A stretch of DNA of 5,886 nt from Betaproteobacteria bacterium RIFCSPLOWO2_02_FULL_68_150 (GTDB lineage: Bacteria; Pseudomonadota; Gammaproteobacteria; Burkholderiales; SG8-39): contig MERE01000090.1 in assembly GCA_001771975.1 (NCBI GenBank), positions 1-5,886 of the forward strand, given 5' to 3'. Within the stretch, counting starts at the first letter, position 1; the number at the start of each line of letters is the position of its first letter. A program made the position numbers and the translations under genes. Shown piece after piece: positions 1 through 5,349 of the stretch. Below the pieces are notes generated by a model. The model was not told where the DNA came from. It ran no database searches and worked only from the letters and a program-made list of their open reading frames with translations.

Positions 1-1386
1 CTTCATGCTGCGCGCGGCCTTGCGGCCCGCGCCCATCGCTTCGATCACCGTGGCCGCGCCGGTGACGATGTCGCCGCCGGCGTAGACGCCCGCCACCGAA
101 GTGGCGAGATCGGGGTCGGTATCGATGTAGCCGCGCTGGTTCAGCCTCAGGCGCGAGGTCTGGCCGATGATCGGGTTGGCGTTGGTGCCGATCGCGTAGA
201 CGATCTGGTCGGTCTCGAAATCGAACTCGCTGCCCGCCACCGGCACCGGGCGGCGCCGGCCGGAGGCATCCGGCTCACCCAGTTCCATCTTGATGCAGCG
301 CATGCCGCGCACGCCGCCCTTGCCGTCGTCGAGCACCGCCACCGGGGCGGTCAGCCAGTGGAATTCGACGCCTTCTTCCTCGGCGTGGTGGACCTCTTCT
401 GCGCGCGCCGGGGCCTCGGTGCGCGAGCGCCGGTAGACGCAGTACACCTTCTCTGCGCCCAGGCGCAGGCTCACGCGCATCGCATCCATCGCGGTGTTGC
501 CGGCGCCGATCACCGCGACGCGCTTGCCGAGCGGCATCGGCGTGTCGTAACTGGGGAAGTCCTTGGCGCGCATCAGGTTGCAGCGCGTGAGCAGCTCGTT
601 GGCCGAAAGGACGCCGTTGAGCGAATCGCCGGGAATGCCGAGCATCGACGGGTAGCCCGCGCCGGTGCCGATGAATACGGCGTGGAATCCCAGCTCGTCG
701 ACCATCTGCTCGATGGTGAAAAGGCGTCCGACCAGGGTGTTGCATTCGAAGCGCACGCCGATCTTGCGCAGGTTGGCGATCTCGGCGTCGATCACTTCGT
801 TCGGCAGGCGGAAGTCCGGGATGCCGTAGCGCAGCACGCCGCCGGGTTGGTGGAAGGCTTCGAACACCGTGACGTCGCAACCGGCTTTCGCCATGTCGGC
901 GGCGCAGGCCATGCCGGCGGGGCCGGAGCCTACGATGCCGATGCGAAAGCCGTTCTGCTGGATGTAGGGGATGTTGACCCAGCCGTTGGCGATCGCGGCA
1001 TCGCCCACGTAGCGCTCCAGCCGGCCGATCGCCACCGGTTCGAGCGAATCGCCGACCGTGCACACGCCTTCGCACTGGTTTTCCTGCGGGCAGACGCGGC
1101 CGCAGACCGCCGGCAGCAGATTGGTTTCGGCGATCACGTCGTAGGCGCCGCGCAGGTCCTTCTGGCTGATGCGCTCGATGAACGCCGGAATGTCGATGCC
1201 GACCGGACAGCCCTTGATGCAGGGCTCGTCGGGACACATCAGGCAGCGCTCGGCTTCGACCGCCGCTTCTTCGGTGCGGTAGACGAGCGCGACTTCGGAG
1301 AAATTGCGCACGCGTTCCTGCGGCGCCTGCTCCCGCGCCTTGGTGCGGCTCTGCGGGATGGTGCGGATGGTCTTTTTCCTGGCCAT
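1..1386 (-). CDS. nfnB: NfnB/SudA-type large subunit (GltD-like flavoprotein), 3' end cut by window
   Basis: Large subunit of an NADH-dependent reduced ferredoxin:NADP+ oxidoreductase (Nfn), a family also called sulfide dehydrogenase SudA and often labelled glutamate synthase small chain. Reading from ATG at 1386, 462 codons stay open to the edge, so only a short tail is missing. Visible are an N-terminal cysteine region for two iron-sulfur clusters (C48-x2-C51-x4-C56-x3-C60, then C95-x3-C99-x5-C105-x3-C109), an FAD motif GSGPAG at 153-158, an NADPH-type motif GAGNTAMD at 294-301 followed by VYRRS at 317-321, and the closing FAD motif GVYAGGDIVTG at 433-443. It starts 4 bases after the small-subunit stop; a GAGGT just before the ATG overlaps that stop, implying translational coupling. 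No GltB-type large glutamate synthase gene is present, and the partner gene decides for Nfn/Sud. Family knowledge: cytoplasmic, flavin-based electron bifurcation between NADH, NADPH and ferredoxin. The physiological direction here is unknown. Confidence 0.9.
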   Translation of the reverse strand, partial: MARKKTIRTIPQSRTKAREQAPQERVRNFSEVALVYRTEEAAVEAERCLMCPDEPCIKGCPVGIDIPAFIERISQKDLRGAYDVIAETNLLPAVCGRVCPQENQCEGVCTVGDSLEPVAIGRLERYVGDAAIANGWVNIPYIQQNGFRIGIVGSGPAGMACAADMAKAGCDVTVFEAFHQPGGVLRYGIPDFRLPNEVIDAEIANLRKIGVRFECNTLVGRLFTIEQMVDELGFHAVFIGTGAGYPSMLGIPGDSLNGVLSANELLTRCNLMRAKDFPSYDTPMPLGKRVAVIGAGNTAMDAMRVSLRLGAEKVYCVYRRSRTEAPARAEEVHHAEEEGVEFHWLTAPVAVLDDGKGGVRGMRCIKMELGEPDASGRRRPVPVAGSEFDFETDQIVYAIGTNANPIIGQTSRLRLNQRGYIDTDPDLATSVAGVYAGGDIVTGAATVIEAMGAGRKAARSMK

Positions 1387-1390
1387 GACC

Positions 1391-2284
1391 TCAGCTGCCG
1401 GTAAGGGGCAAAACGGGTTCCTGGTTCATCAGCCGGCAGCTCTCGGACCAGCGCTCGAGCGCGGCGCGCTCCTCGTCCTTGTAGCGCCGCAGCCGCTGCA
1501 TGAGGTCGTCGAAATCGACCTTGTGGCCGTCGAAGTCGGGGCCGTCGACGCAGGCGAACTTTACTTCCTCGCCGATCTTGACCCGGCAGCCGCCGCACAT
1601 GCCGGTGCCGTCCACCATGATGGGATTGAGGCTGACGAGCGTCCGGACCTTGCGTTCGCGCGTCGCCTCGGCGCAGCCCTTCATCATCACGGGCGGGCCG
1701 ATGGCGACCACTTCGTCGATGTCGGCGTGTTTGGCCAGCGCGAGCCGGATGCCCTCGGTGACCAGGCCCTTGATGCCCGCGGAGCCGTCATCCGTGCAGA
1801 CGATGAACTCGTCGCAGCAGGCGCGGAACTTGTCCTCCCAGAACACGAGGCTCTTCGAGCGGAAGCCGAGCACGCCGATGACGTAAGCGCCGTTCTCCTT
1901 GAAGGCCTTGGCCTGCGGGAAGATCGGCGCCACGCCCAGGCCCCCGCCGACGCAGATCACTTTCCTGGCGTGGCTGGTGACGCTCGGAATGCCCATCGGT
2001 CCGACCATGCCGTAGAGCGTGCTGCCGAGCTTGCAGTTTTGCTGCATCTCGCGCGTGGTCTTGCCCACGGCCTGGATCACCAGCGTGATGGTGCCCCTCG
2101 CGCGGTCGTAATCGGCGATCGTGAGCGGGATGCGCTCGCCGTGCTCGTGCGCCATCACGATCACGAACTGCCCCGGGCGCGCGGCCTTCGCCATCAGCGG
2201 ATGGCGCACCTCCAGCAGGTAGGTGACGTCGGAGAAATCCTGCCGTGCAACGATTTCAAAACGCGAAAGAGTGTCGCTGTTCAT
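1391..2284 (-). CDS. nfnA: NfnA/SudB-type small subunit, FAD/NAD-binding [2Fe-2S] protein
   Basis: Small subunit of the NfnAB complex (SudB; related to PyrK of dihydroorotate dehydrogenase), 297 residues, a normal length for the family. It binds FAD and NAD(H) and carries one [2Fe-2S] cluster that passes electrons to the large subunit. Visible are the FAD-binding RPGQF at 36-40 and RIPLTI at 51-56, the YGMVGPMG stretch at 91-98, the nucleotide-binding GGGLGVAP at 113-120, and a C-terminal cluster segment with D225, C230, C233 and C245 followed by ACVDGP. D-x4-C-x2-C-x11-C fits the Asp-plus-three-Cys ligation I recall for Nfn, unlike the four cysteines of classic PyrK. The ATG at 2284 is preceded by only a weak purine stretch (AGGGCAG). 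The gene is first in a two-gene operon with the large subunit and has its own FNR-type promoter candidate upstream. The assignment is strong; sulfide or polysulfide as a substrate is only a historical alternative. Confidence 0.92.
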   Translation of the reverse strand: MNSDTLSRFEIVARQDFSDVTYLLEVRHPLMAKAARPGQFVIVMAHEHGERIPLTIADYDRARGTITLVIQAVGKTTREMQQNCKLGSTLYGMVGPMGIPSVTSHARKVICVGGGLGVAPIFPQAKAFKENGAYVIGVLGFRSKSLVFWEDKFRACCDEFIVCTDDGSAGIKGLVTEGIRLALAKHADIDEVVAIGPPVMMKGCAEATRERKVRTLVSLNPIMVDGTGMCGGCRVKIGEEVKFACVDGPDFDGHKVDFDDLMQRLRRYKDEERAALERWSESCRLMNQEPVLPLTGS

Positions 2285-2305
2285 GCCCGTTTTCTGCCCT
2301 GCGCT

Positions 2306-2311
2306 AAGCTA
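2306..2311 (-). promoter_or_regulatory. Candidate -10 element for nfnAB
   Basis: Reads TAGCTT on the minus strand, only 3 of 6 matches to TATAAT. It is chosen because it lies exactly 22 bases downstream of the FNR-type box at 2334-2347, the spacing of class II FNR promoters. This predicts a transcript start near 2299 and a leader of about 15 bases. A weak -10 is common at activator-dependent promoters, but on its own this element would not be convincing. Confidence 0.4.
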
Positions 2312-2333
2312 GTGTTTGAGGCCCGGTGCACCC

Positions 2334-2347
2334 TTGATCTAGCGCAA
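2334..2347 (-). promoter_or_regulatory. FNR/ANR-type box upstream of nfnAB
   Basis: The 14 bases read TTGATCTAGCGCAA on the plus strand. Against the palindrome TTGAT-N4-ATCAA one half-site is perfect and the other matches 3 of 5, so 8 of 10 overall. Its centre is 56 bases upstream of the nfnA ATG and would be at -41.5 relative to a start near 2299. It lies in the 78-base gap between the SQR-like gene and nfnA, in which I see no terminator. An FNR/CRP-family regulator (FNR, ANR or DNR) is the expected activator under oxygen limitation; which one cannot be told from the site. Confidence 0.6.
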
Positions 2348-2362
2348 ACGGGCGGCAGTTGA

Positions 2363-3532
2363 TCAGTCGCCGGCGTCGCAAGCCGAGCAGCGCGACAGGT
2401 GCACCCAGTCGCCCGCGTCGACGCCGTGCGTCGGGTGCAGCGACGCCGGACCGGCGACGAAGGCGAGACCGCTGGCGCCGAGATCGGCGAGATGGACCGG
2501 GTTCCACTCGGCGCCGGCGCCCGCTCGCTTGCCGTCGATCTCGTCGCGGATGTTGCGCACCACGGCGCTCACCATCGACTCGATGGCGTACGCGCTCTTG
2601 TGCGGCTCGGTCGCGACCGAGGTCGCGCTCGCGGCGGCGCTCGCCACCGTGACGCCGGCGGCATAGATGTTGCGATACTTCGGATTGCGCAGGAATCGGT
2701 CGATCAGGATGAAGCCGCGTGCGTCCGCGAGCCCCTCGATGCCCGCGACCGCCTCGATGCCGCGGAACGGCGGCATCATCATGGAATAGCGGAACGCGAG
2801 CGCGTGCCGCTTGCCGCCGGCGCCGCTCTCGCTCACGTGCATCGTGCCGCGCTCGACGCGTTCGACGCGGGCGCCGGCGATCCAGCCGATGTCCCGCTCG
2901 CGCAGCGCCGCCTCGAGCCGCGCGCGCGAGTCGGCGATGCCGCCCACGCCGAGGTGACCGATGTAGGGCTCCGCGGTGACGAACGTCATCGGCGCGCGCT
3001 CGCGCAGCTTGCGCGCGCGCAACTCCTGCTCCATGAGGAACGCGCTTTCGTACGCCGGCGCGAAGCACGACGCGCCCTGCACCGCGCCTACGATGACCGG
3101 GCCCGGATCGGCGAGGAAGCGGTTCCAGTCCCTGACGCAGCCCGCAAGATGGTCGGCGTGGCACAGCGAATGGGTGTAGCCGCCGTGCGGGCCGAGCCCT
3201 TCGATTTCCTCGAACGCAGGTCGCGGCCCCGCAGCGAGCACGAGGTAGTCGTAATCGAGCACCTGCCCGTCGCCGAGTTCGAGCTGGTTGCGCTCCGGAT
3301 GCAGGCGCCGTGCGCCCGCGGCCGAGAAACCGATGCCGCGTCGCCGCAGATTCTGCGCCAGATCGAATTCGGTGCTGCCCTGCGCCGTGATCCAGGCGCT
3401 GGCAGCGGCCGAGCGGAACGTGGCGCGGTTGGCGACGACCGTGATGCGTTCGCCGGCTCGCGCCAGCTCCGCCAGCTCGTACGCCGTGGGCAGGCCTGCC
3501 GTACCGCCGCCGATGATCACTACGTGCGTCAT
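2363..3532 (-). CDS. Sulfide:quinone oxidoreductase-like flavoprotein lacking one family cysteine
   Basis: A 389-residue FAD protein resembling type I-like SQR along its whole length. SQR oxidises sulfide to polysulfide or sulfane sulfur at the cytoplasmic membrane and passes electrons to quinone. Visible are the FAD motif GGGTAG at 8-13, HSLCHADH with C124, GAVQGASCFAPAYE at 149-162 with C156, EPYIGHLG at 188-195, and IESMVSAVVRNIRDEI at 317-332. C124 and C156 match the first two SQR cysteines. Where active SQRs have a GVCVA-type motif with the third redox cysteine, this protein reads GVTVA with T295. The PKTGY-type motif after it is PHKSAY. The protein ends soon after WVHL, with C382-x2-C385, and lacks the usual amphipathic C-terminal tail. 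The start is fixed because the FAD motif begins at residue 8. There is no Shine-Dalgarno sequence near the ATG, and an FNR-type promoter sits directly upstream. Family membership is solid; sulfide oxidation is doubtful, so no gene symbol is given. Confidence 0.88.
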   Translation of the reverse strand: MTHVVIIGGGTAGLPTAYELAELARAGERITVVANRATFRSAAASAWITAQGSTEFDLAQNLRRRGIGFSAAGARRLHPERNQLELGDGQVLDYDYLVLAAGPRPAFEEIEGLGPHGGYTHSLCHADHLAGCVRDWNRFLADPGPVIVGAVQGASCFAPAYESAFLMEQELRARKLRERAPMTFVTAEPYIGHLGVGGIADSRARLEAALRERDIGWIAGARVERVERGTMHVSESGAGGKRHALAFRYSMMMPPFRGIEAVAGIEGLADARGFILIDRFLRNPKYRNIYAAGVTVASAAASATSVATEPHKSAYAIESMVSAVVRNIRDEIDGKRAGAGAEWNPVHLADLGASGLAFVAGPASLHPTHGVDAGDWVHLSRCSACDAGD

Positions 3533-3539
3533 CGACTGT

Positions 3540-3545
3540 CTTATA
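3540..3545 (-). promoter_or_regulatory. -10 element for the SQR-like gene
   Basis: Reads TATAAG on the minus strand, 5 of 6 matches to TATAAT. It lies exactly 22 bases downstream of the FNR-type box at 3568-3581, giving a -41.5 class II arrangement. The predicted transcript start is at about 3533-3532, which coincides with the ATG at 3532, so the mRNA would have essentially no 5' leader. Confidence 0.65.
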
Positions 3546-3567
3546 GCCTCGGGCCGTGGGGATCGAT

Positions 3568-3581
3568 TTGACCCGGATCAA
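3568..3581 (-). promoter_or_regulatory. Strong FNR/ANR-type box upstream of the SQR-like gene
   Basis: Reads TTGATCCGGGTCAA on the minus strand. It matches the TTGAT-N4-ATCAA palindrome at 9 of 10 defined positions. It lies between the stop of the nitroreductase gene (3628) and the SQR-like ATG (3532), with its centre 42 bases upstream of that ATG. Together with the TATAAG element it forms a complete activator-dependent promoter. The natural reading is induction of the SQR-like gene at low oxygen, or by nitric oxide if a DNR-type member of the family binds. Confidence 0.75.
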
Positions 3582-3593
3582 CGAGTGGCGCGC

Positions 3594-3610
3594 GTTGCGG
3601 TCGGCGCAAC
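3594..3610 (-). terminator. Small hairpin after the nitroreductase gene, possible weak terminator
   Basis: A perfect 6-base inverted repeat, GTTGCG and CGCAAC, encloses a 5-base loop 17 bases past the nitroreductase stop codon. No T-run follows on the minus strand, so it is not a standard intrinsic terminator. It could be a 3'-end stabiliser or simply chance in GC-rich DNA. It lies upstream of the FNR-type box, a sensible place to separate the two units. Confidence 0.25.
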
Positions 3611-3627
3611 CCCGAGCTGCCGCGGCC

Positions 3628-5349
3628 TCAGTGATCCAGGCCGTAAGGCGGCAACGTGGTCAGACGAGGATCCTCTACCGGGCCACCGGTGGTGAAGTGA
3701 TAGAGCGACTGAAACGTCGCGTCGCTGAATCCCAGTACCTGATGGACCGGGTCATCGAAAAAACAGCCGATTCCCGTCGCTCGCACGCCAGCGGCTTCCG
3801 CCTCCAGGTAAAGCACCTGGCCGATCAGGCCGGTTTCCCAGAAAAGCCTGCGATAGAACCAGGGACCGTGCAGCCGCAGGCGCGCTTCGAAGTGCGCGAT
3901 CATCCCCAGCGAAAAAGCACTGTCCCCGGCGATTTCCTGACCGCAACTGAGCTGGGCCGCCAATTGCCGCGCATCGCCCTCTTCGAGTAGAAACAGCGGC
4001 AGGTCTTCGGGGCAGCCGGGCGGCGCGGTCCATGCGAACGGCCGGCGCATCGACTGCTTGAGCGAACCCGCCATTCCCGGATCGCGCGCCAGCAGGTAGA
4101 TGCCCGGGGCAAGGCCGTCCACCCGATGGACGAATAGCGCGAGATGTATGGCCGGCTCCCAGGGCAGCGCGTCCCACGGCATCGGGCGCGAGCGCGGATC
4201 GCACTCGATGCGCGGCATGACGCGCTCCAGCATGGTGAAAAAGCGGCCGGCCGGAATCGAAGTCTCGCCATCGAACGCGAGCGCGCTTCGCCGCTGGCGG
4301 ATCAACTGCCCGGCACCGGGCCCGCACGCGCCGGCATCCGGCAGCGTCGCAGCGCGAGCGCTGCGACTCGGAGCGACGAAGCGGTGTTCGGACTGCGTCT
4401 TGTGCGATGCGACCTGCACTTCGTCGAGCAACGGCCAGCGCAGCGGATCGTTCCGGCTCAGCCGGTTGGCCTTGCCGTGCCAGATACAGCGTGTCGCGTC
4501 GCGTACCGCATCGTCCGCCAGGAACAGCGGCAACGATTCAGTCGCTCCGCCGGAAACGGCGTCCGCCAGACCGGCAGGCCAGACCACGGCCAGGCAATCG
4601 GGGTGCTCGCGCTCCGCCCGATCGAAATCCTGGATGCGATCCACCCCCAGCAACGCGGCGACCGTGTCATCCGACACGCCGTCCAGCAACAGCATGCGCC
4701 AACCCAGCGTCCGGGCCGCTACCCGCGTGCTGCCGATCGCGTGCCCCACGTCATGTTGACAGTAGCGAAACGCTCGCTCTCCGTACTTCCAGGTCTCGCG
4801 CCAGTTCACTGACGTGAGACCCACGAGAAAGGCATCGGGCGGAAATCCTCGCAGCAGCGAACTGAAGCCTTCCTGCGGCAATTCTGCCCGCAGTTCCAGC
4901 GCATGCTCCCTCGCCGCGTAGTGATAGAGACCCGCGAATGGCGAAAGGCCCGGCACCCTGTCGATGATCAGATAGCCTTCGGTGGGATGCAGGTTGCCGC
5001 TCGAGGGATTGCTGCGAAGCGCCCAGCGGACGTCGCCGGCCTGCTTCCAGGCCGAAATCGCCAGCGCAAATTCGAGAAAACGCGAAAGCGCGCCGATCGT
5101 GACCGGAACGCTCGCGATCGCTCCTGTTCGATAGAGGTTTTCGTAAAAAGGCGAAAGCGGGGCGCCGTCCGGTTTCAGGACCGGCAAGGCAATGACCGGG
5201 GCACCCTCGAAGCGCCGAAACGGATCCGGCTGATTCGCCCAGTCCATGCGGCCGGGCGCGCGCGCATAGCGCGAGAAATGATGCTTCGTCTCCCGGTGGT
5301 AGCGCAGGACTGTTTCCAGGGGGTCGGGCGCCTGCGCTGCGTTATTCAT
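3628..5349 (-). CDS. SagB/ThcOx-type protein with two nitroreductase-like domains
   Basis: A 573-residue protein of the SagB/ThcOx branch of the nitroreductase family. The family uses FMN for dehydrogenations, such as oxidising azolines to azoles in modified peptides, although many members have no known substrate. A conserved N-terminal segment (YHRETKHHFSRYA at 17-29, DWANQPDPFRRF at 36-47) leads into domain 1, about 70-260. That domain has RSNPSSGNLHPTEGYL at 112-127, an expected FMN-site motif, and WKYGERAFRYCQHDVGHAIG at 187-206. Domain 2, about 345-560, begins with RQRRSALAF and has VDGLAPGIYLL at 410-420 and ETGLIGQVLYLEAEAAGVRATGIG at 505-528, but I see no PSSGNLHP counterpart. There is no signal peptide or membrane span, so it is probably cytoplasmic. 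The ATG at 5349 overlaps the oxygenase stop by 8 bases, indicating translational coupling. No YcaO cyclodehydratase or recognisable precursor peptide is in the window, so a peptide-azole role is not supported. Confidence 0.85.
   Translation of the reverse strand: MNNAAQAPDPLETVLRYHRETKHHFSRYARAPGRMDWANQPDPFRRFEGAPVIALPVLKPDGAPLSPFYENLYRTGAIASVPVTIGALSRFLEFALAISAWKQAGDVRWALRSNPSSGNLHPTEGYLIIDRVPGLSPFAGLYHYAAREHALELRAELPQEGFSSLLRGFPPDAFLVGLTSVNWRETWKYGERAFRYCQHDVGHAIGSTRVAARTLGWRMLLLDGVSDDTVAALLGVDRIQDFDRAEREHPDCLAVVWPAGLADAVSGGATESLPLFLADDAVRDATRCIWHGKANRLSRNDPLRWPLLDEVQVASHKTQSEHRFVAPSRSARAATLPDAGACGPGAGQLIRQRRSALAFDGETSIPAGRFFTMLERVMPRIECDPRSRPMPWDALPWEPAIHLALFVHRVDGLAPGIYLLARDPGMAGSLKQSMRRPFAWTAPPGCPEDLPLFLLEEGDARQLAAQLSCGQEIAGDSAFSLGMIAHFEARLRLHGPWFYRRLFWETGLIGQVLYLEAEAAGVRATGIGCFFDDPVHQVLGFSDATFQSLYHFTTGGPVEDPRLTTLPPYGLDH

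Noticed and set aside
1..1386. Glutamate synthase small subunit (GltD) as the identity of the left-edge gene
   Set aside because: The fold is shared, but the directly coupled NfnA/SudB gene and the absence of a GltB-type gene in the window favour Nfn/Sud.
358..1404. Long plus-strand open frame opposite nfnB
   Set aside because: Its translation is Ala/Arg/His/Asp-rich with no recognisable domain. The minus strand here encodes an intact flavoprotein with conserved motifs, so this is an antisense artefact of high GC content.
2301..2345. Inverted repeat GCGCTA (2301-2306) and TAGCGC (2340-2345) in the nfnA upstream gap
   Set aside because: Six bases separated by 33 bases, with no T-run. The right arm is part of the FNR-type box, and the repeat is likely chance rather than a terminator or riboswitch.
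1304..2362. Long plus-strand open frame opposite nfnA
   Set aside because: Low-complexity translation with no family signature, lying over a clearly conserved minus-strand gene.
2358..2364. TTGATCA next to the FNR-type box at 2334-2347
   Set aside because: Only one half-site is present; the expected partner half is absent, and the motif overlaps the SQR-like stop codon.
2304..3581. 425-codon minus-strand frame and 390-codon plus-strand frame (2399-3571) over the SQR-like gene
   Set aside because: Both translations are compositionally biased (Arg-rich or Ala/Asp/Arg-rich). The third frame gives the full SQR-family sequence with FAD and cysteine motifs.
3628..5349. Part of a thiazole/oxazole-modified peptide (SagBCD-like) cluster
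   Set aside because: No YcaO cyclodehydratase, E1-like partner or precursor peptide is seen; similarity to SagB alone is not enough.
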